Shown here: piece after piece, positions 43,773 through 60,250 of the stretch | How the letters are laid out: each line of letters opens with the position of its first letter | How positions within the stretch are numbered: the stretch's first letter is position 1 | NCBI RefSeq assembly: GCF_014068355.1 | Contig: NZ_CP059674.1 | Span: 186,001-250,000 of the forward strand | Length of the DNA: 64,000 nt | Reading direction: 5' to 3' | DNA from: Mycoplasma tullyi | Lineage (GTDB): Bacteria; Bacillota_I; Bacilli_A; Mycoplasmatales; Mycoplasmoidaceae | Made by a program: the position numbers and the translations under genes | The notes under the pieces: generated by a model | Databases searched by the model: none | Told to the model about the DNA's origin: nothing | What the model saw: the letters and a program-made list of their open reading frames with translations, nothing else

Positions 43773-44354
43773 ATGAAAAAAAATATTAAAAGACAAATCA
43801 GAATCGCTGCAATAGTTGCCACTGGAGTTGATGATTTAGAATTGATCATTCCAACAGATCTATGAAGAAGAGCTAGATTTATTGTTGACTACATTTCAAT
43901 TGAAAAAAAGAATAGTGTTACTTTAGCACAAGGAACATCAATTAAGTGTGGATTGACAATTGATAAGTCTAACTTAATGCAATACAATGCGATTTATCTA
44001 CCAGGAGGGTTAGGTTGTAAACGTTTTGGTGATGACCAAAAGTTAACTCATTACTTAAGTAAGTTTAATGAAAAAGACCAAACTACTCCACGCTATATTT
44101 TAGCGATTAACGAATCACCAGTAATTCTTAAAAACCTAGGTTTATTAGATAACAAAAAAGTAGTAGCTAATAAAGAACACAAAGATATCATTGGATCTAA
44201 TTTTGATTCAAAAGTAAATGTGTTGTTGTCTGATAATATCATAACTGCAAGAGCAACTGGTCACGCAATGGATTTTGCGATTGAAACAGTTAAGATATTA
44301 GCAACTAAAAAAGAAGCTGATGATTTAGCTAAGATGATTTCTTACCAAAGATAG
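43773..44354 (+). CDS. DJ-1/PfpI-family protein lacking the active-site Cys
   Basis: The 193-aa product has the flavodoxin-like fold of DJ-1/PfpI: VATGVDDLELIIPTDLWRRA (conserved Glu 23), AIYLPGG and a late ITARATGHAMDFAIETV segment. At the nucleophile elbow the family has Ala-x-Cys, but here the segment is ILAINESP with Asn 113. The protein is therefore unlikely to use the usual cysteine chemistry, such as chaperone, glyoxalase or deglycase activities claimed for DJ-1 relatives. The promoter region is shared with the divergent lspA operon. Confidence 0.8.
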
Positions 44355-44390
44355 AAATCGTCTTTTTTATCTGATAACGAATTAAGAAAA

Positions 44391-44424
44391 ATATGAACCA
44401 TATGTATGGTTCATATTTTTATTT
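44391..44424. terminator. Shared terminator after the DJ-1-like gene
   Basis: ATATGAACCAT (44391-44401) pairs with ATGGTTCATAT (44406-44416), followed by TTTTATTT; A-rich sequence on the left side allows it to act on the converging hydrolase transcript too. Confidence 0.85.
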
Positions 44425-44437
44425 GTTGTTGTTAATT

Positions 44438-45253
44438 CTACTTCTCAAAAGTTGGATCAACGTTTTTAATAAAACTTGACATCAGTTGATAAAATTCTTG
44501 TGGGTGTTCGTAAAAAGGTAAGTGGCCTGAGTTTTCAATAAAAGCAAACTGAATATTTGGATTTAACGCTTTGATGTGGTTATAAGAATCATTTGGAATC
44601 ACAATCTGATCTTCTTTACCAAAGATGATTAACATTGGTTTAGTAGTACTCTTATAACCAATATCACTTAGTTGACTCATCTCTTCTAGAACTCTGATTT
44701 CTAATAATGGTTTTAGTGATTCTCTACGTTCTTTATCCATATTAAATTCAGCTACTGCCATTTCATCCATCTTGCCTTGGAATTCTTTAACAGGATCAAA
44801 ATAAAGCAGGTAATAAAGTTGTTTCATTCCTTCAGGACTTTCAGGACTCAATTTTGAGATATTATCAAGATTACTTAAAATTGATCCATTAGCTGGAGCT
44901 TCTAGAATACTTAACTTAATTCTTTCAGGAATTAAGCTATTCATAATAGCAGACAACCCCCCACCCATTGAGTGACCAATTAGGATTACATCTGTAAGAT
45001 CGTGTTTTTCAAAATAAGCTTTGATTACCTGAGAAAAATAAGCAATTGATAATTGACTTGGATCATAGATTTTGCTCTCACCATGACCAGGTAGATTTAG
45101 TGCATAAAAACTGCAATTATCATAGTGTTCTCACAGTTTTCTTTTTATCTTAAAATTAGAACCAAACCCATGTAAAAACACCATTTTGTGTTTTGCATTG
45201 GGTCTGATTAACTCCATGCTTTCGATTTGTGATAGATCAATTTGATACGACAT
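44438..45253 (-). CDS. Alpha/beta hydrolase
   Basis: The 271-aa product has the complete hydrolase triad layout: oxyanion region FLHGFGS (about residues 26-32), nucleophile elbow GHSMGG (about 94-99), the acid in FGKEDQI (about 212-218), and the His in SGHLPFYEHP (about 243-252). LNLPGHGES is also typical of the lipase/esterase and haloperoxidase-like group. The substrate cannot be named. A UGA Trp codon interrupts the N-terminal part under the standard code, so the true start is ATG 45253. It is divergent from rpoB. Confidence 0.87.
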
Positions 45254-45384
45254 ACTGTTTTCTTTTCTAAGGTAATTTTACACCCTTTTATTTTTATTTT
45301 ATGTTATTATCTTAAAATGCTTTAGGTTATCTACTGTAGATACCAATTTTTTAGATGCCTAAATGTTAATTTCGGAGTTCGTTC

Positions 45385-48300
45385 GTGAAAAAAAACTCGG
45401 CCTTTCAAAACACCCAATACTCGCCAAAAGTAGTTAGAAGAGACTATTCAAAAGTTCATAATAAATATAACCCCTTAAATTTACCAGGGATTCAAGTAAA
45501 TGCTTATAAGCAGTTTCTTGAAAAAGAATTAGAAGAGATCATCGGATCATATTTTCCGATTAAATCACCTAACGGAAAATATTCTGTGGAATTCCACGGA
45601 ATGAAGTTATTAGATCCTCAGATCACTAAAGAAGAAGCTAGTGCAGAATCTAAGACTTATGATGCTAGCTTGTATGTTAATTTATCGTTAGTTAACCACC
45701 AAACTGGTACAGTTAAAAAGATCAGTAAAAAATCAGCTAAATCTAAAGCTGAAGGGATTTATTTTGCTGATATTCCATTGATGACTGAAAACGGTGCTTT
45801 CATTGTTAATGGGATTGAAAAGTTTGTGGTTGCTCAGATCGTAAGATCACCAGGTGCTTACATCTTAAATAAATCTCAAGTTAAATTATCTAACTCAAGA
45901 AAACGTAATCAAGAAGGTTATATCTGTGAAGTATTCCCTTCAAAAGGTACTTTAATGTTATTCTATATTGCTGAGAACAAAGACTTTGTTCAAGCAGTAG
46001 TGCGTGATGTGGGTGGTGAAAGTGCTAAAGTATTTTCAATTACCACATTACTAAAAGCATTTGGTTTAAGTGAGATTAAGATTAAGGAAATCTTTAGTAA
46101 TAATGATTACATCTTAAGATCATTAGAATCTGAGTTTTATAATGAGAAACAAATTCTTAATGAAGCTGATATCGCGCAATTAATTCGCGATATCGAATCT
46201 GATCGAATTAGTAAAGTTAAATCTTTACCAATCGATCAAAAATGAAAGAATTTAGTTTTAGATTGATACAAACTTAATCAAGAAAAACAAGAACTAGTAA
46301 ATTCTTCTAATCCAAATCCTGTTAAGATTGAGTCTTTAAACACTCATATTGGTGTTGTGTTAAGAAAACTAATCTGTGAAAAGGCTGCTAAACACGTAAT
46401 TCAAGAACTTTCAATCTCAACAAGAAGTCTTGATAACGTTTCTCAAAAAGAAGAGATCTCTTACCAATCAATCTTATTGCAACACTTCTTCCAAAAGAAA
46501 CGTTATGATTTATCTTCAGCTGGAAGACACAAATTTGTTCGTAAACTAAGAGTATCTGAACGTTTATACCAAAGAACAATTGCTCAAGATATTAAAGATA
46601 TCGATGGTAATGTTGTGATTAAGCAAGGGACATTGATGCTTAAAGAACAACTTGATCTATTCAAACGTTTATCTAAAGAAAAACGTTTAGATATTATAAA
46701 ACCAATCGATTTCATTAATCCAGAATTAAATACGCAATTTACAGATGTAAATACGTATGAAGAAGTTGAAATCTACGTAAATAACGATCTAAGAAATGAA
46801 ACTACCCAAATTATTGGGATCGATGGATCGAATGAATCGATTGAAACTTTAACGTTGTCTGATTTAATCTCAATCGTTTCATATATTGTTAACTTACCTC
46901 ACAATATTGGTCTATATGATGATATTGATCATTTAGGTAATAAGCGTTTAAAACTAATTAACGAATTATTAAAATCTAAAGTTCAAACCGGAATGATGCG
47001 GATTGAAAAATACATCAAAGATAAGTTACAAACTGCAGATGGTAATAATAAGTTAGCAGATTCAGATGTTGAAGGTGATGTTGATGCTGAACTTGCATCT
47101 AAGAGTGGAAATGATTTAACTGTTAAATCAGTTATTAATCCAAAACCATTCCAAATCGTGATTAAAGATTTCTTTAACACTCACCAATTAACTCAATTCT
47201 TAGATCAACAAAATCCATTATCTGAATTAACTAATAAAAGAAGAATTTCAGCAATGGGTCCAGGGGGGATTTCTCGAGAAGACCCTAACCTAGATATCCG
47301 TGACGTTCACTATTCTCACTATGGAAGAATCTGTCCGATTGAAACCCCTGAAGGGATGAACATCGGTTTGATTATGTCATTAGCGTTTTATGCAACGATT
47401 GATAAGAACGGGTTCTTAATGACTCCTTATCTAAAAGTTGAAAACGGTAAGATAACTGATAAAGTTGAACACTTAACCGCATTAAGAGAAGACGAGTATA
47501 TTATTGCTGAAGCTTCTTCTTATATGGATGTTGCTAAAGATGGAACGATCAATAATGAAAAGATTATTGCAAGATATCGTTCGTCTCAAGATATGTATGA
47601 TCCTAAACAAGTGGATTATATTGACGTTTCTCCTAAACAAGTTGTATCAGTTGCAGCATCATTAATTCCGTTCTTAGAAAACGATGACTCTTCTCGTGCA
47701 TTAATGGGTGCAAACATGCAGCGTCAAGCTACTCCTTTATTAAGACCTTATTCACCACTTGTAGGAACTGGTGTTGAATATAAGATTGCAAATGACTCTG
47801 GAATGTTGGTAACAGCTAAAAACCCAGGTACTGTAACTTATGTTGATGCTAGTAAGATTACTGTTAAAGGTGAAGATAATAAGTCAACCGATTACAACTT
47901 ATTAAAGTTTGTTAAATCTAATAAGAACACTTGTTATAACCAATCACCAATCGTTGCTGTTGGTGATAAAATCCAAGCTAACCAAGCACTAGCTGATGGT
48001 CCATCAATGAAAAATGGTGAGATTGCATTAGGTCAAAACGTTTTAGTTGGGTTTACTACTTGAAGTGGTTATAACTATGAAGACGCGGTGATTATCTCTG
48101 ACCGTTTATTTAAAGACGATGTTTATTCATCAATTCATATCGATGAATACACAATCGAATGTTTAAGAACGAAAAACGGTGATGAAGAAATTACTAGAGA
48201 TATTCCTAATATTTCAGAATCAGCTAAACGCTACCTTGATGAAGAAGGTGTGATCATGGTTGGGGCTGAAGTTAAAGAAGGTGATATTTTAGTTGGTAAA

Positions 48301-49557
48301 ACTTCACCTAAAGGTCAAGTTGAATTAACTCCTGAAGAAAAATTAATTCAAGCAATCTTAGGTGATAAAGCTAAACAAGTACGAGAATCTTCACTAAAAG
48401 TACCAAATGGTGGTGATGGAATTGTTGCTGGTATCAAACGATTTAGTATTGCTAATGGTGATGAACTTGAAGATGACGTTCTAGAACTTGTTAAAGTTTA
48501 TGTTGTTCAAAAACGTAAGATTCAAATCGGTGATAAGGTAGCGGGAAGACACGGTAACAAAGGGATTATTTCTAAGATCGTTGCTCAAGAAGATATGCCT
48601 CACCTTGAAGATGGAACTCCGCTAGATATCTTACTAAACCCACTAGGGGTGCCTAGCCGGATGAACATCGGTCAGATCTTTGAATTACACTTAGGTTATG
48701 CAGCTAGAGAATTAGCTAAGAATAAGCTAATTGAAGCTTGTTTTGATAATAAGCTAGCAGCTGAAATCGACACTGTCTTTGGTTTAGAAAAATCTAAAAC
48801 TCGAAGCTTAATCAAAAACCTAGTTGAACACATGAAATCAATCGGTGTAACAAGTTATGCTCAAGCTAAAGATCGTGTTCGAACAATTGATATTGATATC
48901 GTATTAAAACAATTAGGTCTAACTTATGATGATTTAGCATTTAAGATTGCTACACCAGTGTTTGAAGGTGTTAATATGGATGATCTTAAAGCGATCATGT
49001 CTGAAGCTGGAATCGACCCTGATAAAACTGAAGGTAAGTTTAAACTGATCGATGGACGAACAGGTGAACCATTTGAAAAACCAATCTCAGTTGGAATCAT
49101 GTACATGTTAAAACTTGACCACATGGTTGATGATAAGATTCACGCAAGAGCTGTTGGACCATACTCTAAGATTACCCAACAACCACTTGGTGGTAAGTCA
49201 CAAAATGGGGGTCAAAGATTTGGGGAAATGGAAGTGTGAGCACTTCAAGCTTATGGTGCTGCGCACAACTTAAGAGAGATCTTAACGATCAAATCTGATG
49301 ATGTTAGAGGTAGAAACATGACCTATAACGCGATCGTTAAGGGTCTAAGTATTCCAGAACCTGGTGTTCCTGAATCATTTAAGTTATTAACTAAAGAACT
49401 GCAAGGTTTAGGTATGACACTTAATGTGTTATACGATGATGATTCAATCGAAAACATTAATAATATCTCTGTAGTTGATGAAAGTCTTGAACCTAAAACC
49501 CACGATGCCGAATTTGACACATTTACTTTGGATGACTACAACGACGATAACTTCTAA
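45385..49557 (+). CDS. rpoB: RNA polymerase beta subunit
   Basis: The 1390-aa product starts at GTG 45385 behind a good ribosome-binding site (GGAG, 45374-45377). Conserved regions are visible: [13 protein letters not shown] at the start, the fork/rif region with a [21 protein letters not shown] segment (around 47216-47275), [30 protein letters not shown] and, near the end, [14 protein letters not shown]. It forms the catalytic core with beta-prime. Several UGA Trp codons split it under the standard code. rpoC follows 23 bp later. Confidence 0.98.
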
Positions 49558-49580
49558 TATATAGGAGCAATTATATAGAT

Positions 49581-53441
<3,861 letters not shown>

Positions 53442-53454
53442 AATCGACTTTAAT

Positions 53455-53490
53455 CCATAAATATTCTTATATTTATGGGTTTTCTTTTAT
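53455..53490 (+). terminator. Intrinsic terminator of rpoBC
   Basis: CCATAAATAT (53455-53464) pairs with ATATTTATGG (53469-53478), followed by GTTTTCTTTT. Confidence 0.85.
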
Positions 53491-53514
53491 TCCCAACGAA
53501 TAAAATACCTAGTG

Positions 53515-53520
53515 TATAAT
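53515..53520 (+). promoter_or_regulatory. Likely -10 box of the large membrane protein gene
   Basis: TATAAT preceded by TG lies 34 bp before the ATG of the next gene, directly after the rpoC terminator. Confidence 0.5.
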
Positions 53521-53554
53521 TAGAACTATTAAATAATTTGATGGACTTTTATTA

Positions 53555-56500
53555 ATGAAGAAAAAGACAAGGTTAATCGTTACTTTTGGACTTAGTTTAT
53601 CATTAATTGGTACTGTTGCAGCTGGTACAGGAGTTACCCTATACAAAAAACAGCAAGAAGCAGAAAGAAGATTAATTAATAAACAAAGTGATATTAGCAC
53701 TCGATCAGGTTCTCAACCTGGTCAAGCTATGGCCCAAGGTATTCTAGATGACAAAATTGCTCATCAAGCCGAATACAAAGCCAACGAAAGTAACGATTCT
53801 GGATTAGCTTTAATTAATAAACCTAATCTGCAAAAAAATCGTGATCTATTTGTTGCGAGTCATACGATTCAAAGACAATTAGATGCACTAGTTGCTAGAA
53901 AAGTCAATGCTTCAAATAATCAGATTATTGAATCAGACGTCTCTAGTTATTTAATTAGCTTATATGATCGCAATGATAAGATGTTTAGTTTTTTCAAAGA
54001 ACGCCTAAACATTCGATCACATAATAGTCCTGATTTCTTATCATTATCAATTGATGCTGCTTATCAAATTAAGAATGAAGCAGAACAACCAAAAGATCTT
54101 TGGATCAATAATAAAAAATTATCGATCAATTCTAAAACAACTTTAGAATTGTCAATCTATACAGATAAGAATCCTGCTTTTTTAAAAAAAGCTAATGTTT
54201 TCTTAACCGATGATTACAAGCTTAACTGATCACTTGATAAGATTTATTTCAACATCAAATCACTTGATGGTGCTTATAGTGAAAGTTGATCATTAAATAA
54301 TTTTGTTTTTAATCCAACTGATTCTGCTCTAAATGCTAAAGTTAATCAAGTAAAGATTGGTTATTCAGAATATGATGCGATTGATAACTTTGTTGGAACT
54401 AATAAATTATTAAATACAAGAGTTAATCAAGCGGTATTAAAAGATTCATTACGTCGTAACTTTGAAGATAAATTTAATTTAGCTAAAAAGTATGCAGGTT
54501 ATGCTTACCAATTTAGTAAGTGAGTAATTAATAATCGTACTAAAGCATTTAATCTAACTAACTTCATTCAAGATAATGTTCAAACCTTAACTGATATTAT
54601 TATCTATGGATTACAAGAAGGATTAAAAACTAATGAAGTTACTAAATTAAGACCATTAGTATTTGATCTATTAACTTCTTATTCAGCTAATAAACAATCT
54701 AAATCACTTTATCGGATTATTCTTGAATACAAGAATTTAATTATTAACTTTTTAACTAACACTAAATTAGTTAATATTAGTGCTTATGAGAATTTAATTG
54801 ATAACTTCTTTAATTCGATTGATCAAAAAAATCCAGCTAAAGCTGAAATCGAATTTAGGGATAAAGTGATTGAATTCATTCCAACAATTAAAGAACTTGT
54901 TAAAGAAGACAGCCCATTCTATCCTTATATTGAATTAGTTGTTAAGATCTTATCAACACCTAAACCTTATTTCATTGATTCGATCATTAAAGATCCAACT
55001 GTATTTAAAGCAATTTTAGATTTTTCATATAATCGGGTGTTGAATATCTTTAATGATCCACTTAAGGGATTATTAGTTAATAGTAAGAATTCGATCTTTG
55101 CCTTATTAATGGATAATAACAAACGATCGTTTAATGATCTATTAGTTAATTTCTTTGTTGATGATTTCAAAGCGATCTTTGCATTGTTAAAAACATTTAA
55201 TATTAGTTTTAATTTAACTAATCCAACAACCAAGTTCTTCTTTGATACTTTTGTACTAAACAATAGTTTAATTAAAGGAGCTGCTGGAAGAGATGCAATC
55301 ATCTCAGTTGCAAGTGATTTAATTGAATTAATTAGTCCTCAAAATTTAGCTAAGATTACTTTAACTCCACTAAAGACTAACCAAACCAATAACATTCAGT
55401 TGATCTCAACTGCTAATGAATTAAAAGTAGCAAACCTAGATTATGGTTATTCACTAAACCTTAATCATATTGTGATTAAGAATTCAACAATTAGAAAGTT
55501 ACTTAACTTAATTCCATCATCATTAACGATCCAAAATGTATTAAACCAATTTGTTAATGATAAAAGCTTTAATAAAGCTGCTGATCAAGCACTACAAGAA
55601 GCTAAAAAGATCAGCGGTGCTGGACTTGCATTATATGGTGAATATAACTTTAAAGTAGAAGTTATCCGTAACTTAAGAACATTGATGTCTCAGATTGCTA
55701 ATGTTAATGTTAAGCAATTAATTACGGAATTAATCTATGGTAATGTTAACTTTAATGATAAAGAAGATTTCGTTAATTTAAATGGAGCAATCAAGATCTC
55801 AATTAGAGGTAATAATATCCAAGTGTTACCTTCTTATAGTGAACTTGATAAGCAAACAATTTTTGATTATCAATTATTAGGAATTACTAAAGAGATTGAT
55901 CTATCTGATTTAGTTAATAAGTCAAAATTATTAACTGAAACTTATACTAATCCAAAACCATTAATTCCTTATCAAGATTTATCTAAAAAACTATTTAATT
56001 TAACTCGATCGTTTTATCAATCATTTAAAGGAACTTTAAATACTCAACCAGTTCGGATCATGGATAATCTAGTATTAAAATTTGGTCAAACAATCGTTTT
56101 AGATCAAAGAAATGAAAAGAACCGTGTGGTTAGAAATGCTTATGATCCTAATTTAGCAATTGTTGATCTATCGACTCAAAAAGGGTTAGAGATCACAAAA
56201 GATGATGCGACTAAAAACTGAGTTCTTTCAGATAAGAACAATATCGTTATTGATTCTCAAACATTAGGTAAATTTAACGATTTAATCAAACCGATTGGAA
56301 TTCCAAGCCGATACTTAGTTCAAGCAATCCGCCCATTCAGTACTGGTGAATTAAAAGGATCATTAGGTCTTGACTTTAGTTTAAGTGTTTTATTCTTAAA
56401 GATTAATATTCCAGTTAAAGTTAACTTATCAATCGAACAAAGAATTCTAGAATACGATCTATTAGCACCATATAATGTGGCTAATGATGATGGTAAAAAT

Positions 56501-56566
56501 AACGTTAAATTCATTAACAAAGTAGCTAAACACTGAGAAAAAACAATCTTTAATTTTGGTGCTTAG
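53555..56566 (+). CDS. Large membrane-anchored protein, unknown function (paralogue 1)
   Basis: The 1003-aa product has one N-terminal span (residues 7-30) without a lipobox Cys, so it is a signal-anchored protein with nearly all of its mass outside. The body is rich in Leu, Asn, Ile and Lys and predicted helical; no enzyme motif is visible. Late segments, for example PLIPYQDLSKK and the region from about 600 on, match the next gene in order (its PSIPFSDLSKK), so they are paralogues. Position after rpoC recalls the large putative lipoprotein MG338 near rpoC in other mycoplasmas, but I cannot confirm homology. Frame is intact with UGA as Trp. Confidence 0.8.
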
Positions 56567-56664
56567 AATTTTAGAAGCATTATCGTTGTTTTATCGACAA
56601 AAACAAATTATAATAAACAGATAAGGCAATAATCAGATTTCTGATCGATAAAAATTAGTCAATT

Positions 56665-59600
56665 ATGAACCAAAACAAGAAGAATATTCCACCAAAAAGA
56701 CCGCTTGTTAAGAATAAGGGGATTGATTTAGACGACTTTTTATCTGAAGAAATTGCCGTTTTAGATAAGTTTCAGTCAAATAGAGCTAAAAAACCTCAAC
56801 CACTTTTATTAGAAGATAAAAGTTCTACTTCTAATAAAAAGACTAAAAGACCTGTTCTATCTAGACCAGGTGATAATAAACCTAAACTTAAAAAAACTAA
56901 GATCGTAATTACTGATCCTAGAATCTTAAAAAGACGTAGTCGATTATTAACAATTGGTGTTAGTTTAATCGGATTTGGAATTACAGGTCCATTATTATCG
57001 TTTGCGATCTTAAACAATCTTGATAAACAAACTGATCAATCAACACCATTAACAAGAAGTGCTGATACAACGATTGATAGTTTGCAACCAACAACACCTC
57101 AATTTGCTCACGATAACAGATTACCTGCTTTTTATAATTCGTTTCAACTTAACAAACAAAGTGAGATCAACGGGGTTGATCTAAGCAATCAACGACCAAT
57201 TCACGATCTACCAATCGCTACGTATGATATTCACGGTAAATTAGTAAGATTACTAAGTCAGCAATTACAATTTAATTATTCTTGACTATATTCAGATGTT
57301 GCTTATTTAATTCGTAAAACATACGATGAGAATAAGCAAGCATTTATTCCGTTAAATACAGCTGAATTAAAGATTACTAAATCTTCAGACAATAATCCAT
57401 TACATGTTTATCTAACTGCTAATTTTGAGTTTAGAAATCAAACTGATTCACCTCAAACATTTATTTTTAGGTACTTTAACCAACGTTACGAAAAACAGAT
57501 TCAGCCTAAAGCTACGCTTAATCTGAAATTCACTTCTTTAAGTTCATCAAATGATGTTGATCCACTAAAGGATTCGACTTATATTGGTAGTGTTAATCCA
57601 ACTCAATTAGCTCCTGGCTATGGTTATATTAATGCGATCGTTACCAGAGACCCTTTTCACAACAACTACTTAAATTGAAACGTATCAAACCTACAACTCT
57701 CAATGAATGAGAGTAACTATCAATTTAGTAACTTTATCTTTAATAACAACGTTCCATCAATGAACGTTTTGTTACAAAAAACAATTCCAGGTAAAAATCC
57801 TTATGAAGCAGCCAAAGATCTTGTTGGGCAAGGTAAATTATTAAACCGTGATCTGACTACAGATCAGATTTCAAAAAACTTGAAATCTTATTATAGTAAT
57901 GAATTCCATTCGTTACTTGAATGGTTTAATCTGATTCATGATGCGTTCAAATGATTAGTTACTAACGATAATACGAATAAAAAGTTATACCAACTGTTAT
58001 CAGATAATGCAGCTGTATTTGCTAAATTATTTAGTTACAACTTTACTAAACTAAATATTAATTATGCTGATCAAAAGAATGCAATTCTAAAACTGATTAC
58101 TGATGCATTATCATCTAACCCAACAATCCCTAACGCTAAGAACGTTTATGAAGTGTTATATGATAATTTTGATGCGTTCAAATTAATCCTTAACACCTAT
58201 TTCTTTGATGTATCTGCTTATAGTAATCTAATTGATTCATTAACCAAAGACGTTAATTCGGCATTTGACTTTTATCAAAGATTGTATCAAACAATGCCGA
58301 TCTTAAGACAGTTGATCTCAAACTTCCCAACCAAGATTAAGTATTTTGAGATCATTGAACGTATCTTAGGTTATCGTGATAATGCAGGGAATTTAATTCC
58401 GATTCCTAAATTTGATACGTATTTAATTAATACGATCTTTGAATCAAAACGATTATTAAATGATATCTATGATCAACTATTAAATATTAATAGTGTTAAT
58501 TTTGAGATGGCTACAAGTAATGATAATAATGGTAACCAAACCTGAAATGGGTTTACACCGTTATTTAATTTCTTGTTTATTCAAAACCGTTCAACATTAA
58601 TTAATTTATTAACCCAATCAACAAATTATTTTGATGATTTAATCGGATTATTTACTTCAAATAACTTTAGTTTCTTATTATCAATCTTAAGAATCTTTGG
58701 GGTTAATGTTGACAGTTCTGACCCACTATTAAAAGCTGCGTTTGATCTGATTTTCTTCAAAAACCCAGAGATCTTATCACGTGATAGTTTAAAAGCTAAA
58801 GTGATCAATTTATTTAACTGGGTGATCAAAGTTTTAGATCCATCTAATATTAATAGAATTAAGTTTAGCTTATACAAACCTGAAAACTTTGATAATTTAG
58901 TTTTAACGCAATCACCAACAACACTTAAAATTAAGAAATTAGATTTAGGTTTCAAATTTGATTTTAATGGGGTGCAAATTCCTTATGGAATTTTAAGCGC
59001 ACTATTTGATTTCTTGCCTAATATTAAGATTTCAGAGTTCATTAAATTCGTTGTTGATGATAAACGCTTTGAGGAACTTAAAGAAAGAGGTTATGAACAA
59101 GCGATCAAGGATGGTTATGGAAGCTTGTTAAATACTGGTGGTATCTTATCATTCAAATGAGCAGGTAATCCAGCTAAAAACTTCTTTTCAAATATCTTTA
59201 CTGATATTTGACAAAATCGAATCGTAAAAGGGATCTCTGATAATAACCGTACGATTAAAGATCTGGCTAATGAAGTATTTAGTGGAACAAATAATAACAA
59301 TCCAAACCGTGCGTTTGCTACGGTTAATGGAACAGGTTATTTCACTTGATCTGGAGAAAATGTAAACATCTTACCGTACTTTAAGATCTTACCTTCAAAT
59401 ACCAACCAAGCTCAGATTGCTTATCAACTATACAACGTTAATGAAGAACGTGATTTTAGTGATATTTACCGCAATTTAAGATTACATTTCCCTACTTATA
59501 CGTTCCAAAAACCATCAATTCCGTTTAGTGATCTATCTAAAAAGATTTATCAATCTGTTTCAGGTGTTTTTGATGCTACCTTAAATTATTCACTTAACCG

Positions 59601-60180
59601 TAAATACATAAGAAAAACTAGAATCATCTTACCAGGTGATGATGGTAAAAAAACTAATCTGATCTTACAAGAAAATAACCCATATGAAAACGTTGCATTA
59701 TTTACTTATAATGCTAACCAAACATTAATCAATAATTACGAACGAATGGATGAAGGCGCTAAACGCAGATTGCGTGAAGAAGTTTTAATGACAACTGATC
59801 GAAGAGCGCGCATTAAAGGGCTTGATCGTGATCCAAGAACTCGACAAACTTCGTTATCACTACAATCATTAAGAAGATTGGATTCATTAATTCAAATCAA
59901 AGGGATCGATCCAAGTTTAGTAATTCGTACTAACTGATCATTTAGTACGATCACTGATCGAATTCCACTAAACTTATCTACAACAATCAGATTTGGTCCA
60001 GTTGCTAGACAAGTACCAATCAATCTAGCTTATGAAACATTCTTAAGCGCGTTTAATTACGAAGTATTATTACCTTACCCAATTCTAGATCTATCAAATC
60101 CTGACAATCCTGTCTTTAAACTAAAAGAAGAAATTGGTCACTTAGTATTTAGTCTAGAATTATTTGGTGCGGGTGAGTAG
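56665..60180 (+). CDS. Large membrane-anchored protein, unknown function (paralogue 2)
   Basis: The 1171-aa product has a cytoplasmic N-terminal domain of about 92 residues rich in Lys and Pro, one span (about 94-116), and a large external helical domain. The C-terminal half aligns by eye with the previous gene: the DFLPNIKISEFIKFVVDDKRFEELKERG region matches LIPSSLTIQNVLNQFVNDKSFNKAADQA, and LPYFKILPS/LPSYSELDK follow. The extra basic cytoplasmic head is unique to this copy. No catalytic motif is seen. Its TAG is 70 bp before the next gene. Confidence 0.8.
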
Positions 60181-60192
60181 AATTAAATAAAA

Positions 60193-60198
60193 TATAAT
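60193..60198 (+). promoter_or_regulatory. Likely -10 box of the coiled-coil protein gene
   Basis: TATAAT lies 53 bp before ATG 60251. Confidence 0.4.
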
Positions 60199-60250
60199 AA
60201 GATAAATAATGTTGCACGTAATAATTTAATTATTGTAATTGAGGACACGG

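Noticed and set aside
54967-55302. Minus-strand open frames within the large membrane protein genes (for example 54967-55302 and 58626-58955)
   Set aside because: They are hydrophobic shadows of the plus-strand frame in AT-rich sequence with no start context or homology visible.
60239-60250. TTG start for the coiled-coil protein
   Set aside because: ATG 60251 has a GAGG ribosome-binding site 6 bp upstream; the TTG would place that site inside the gene.
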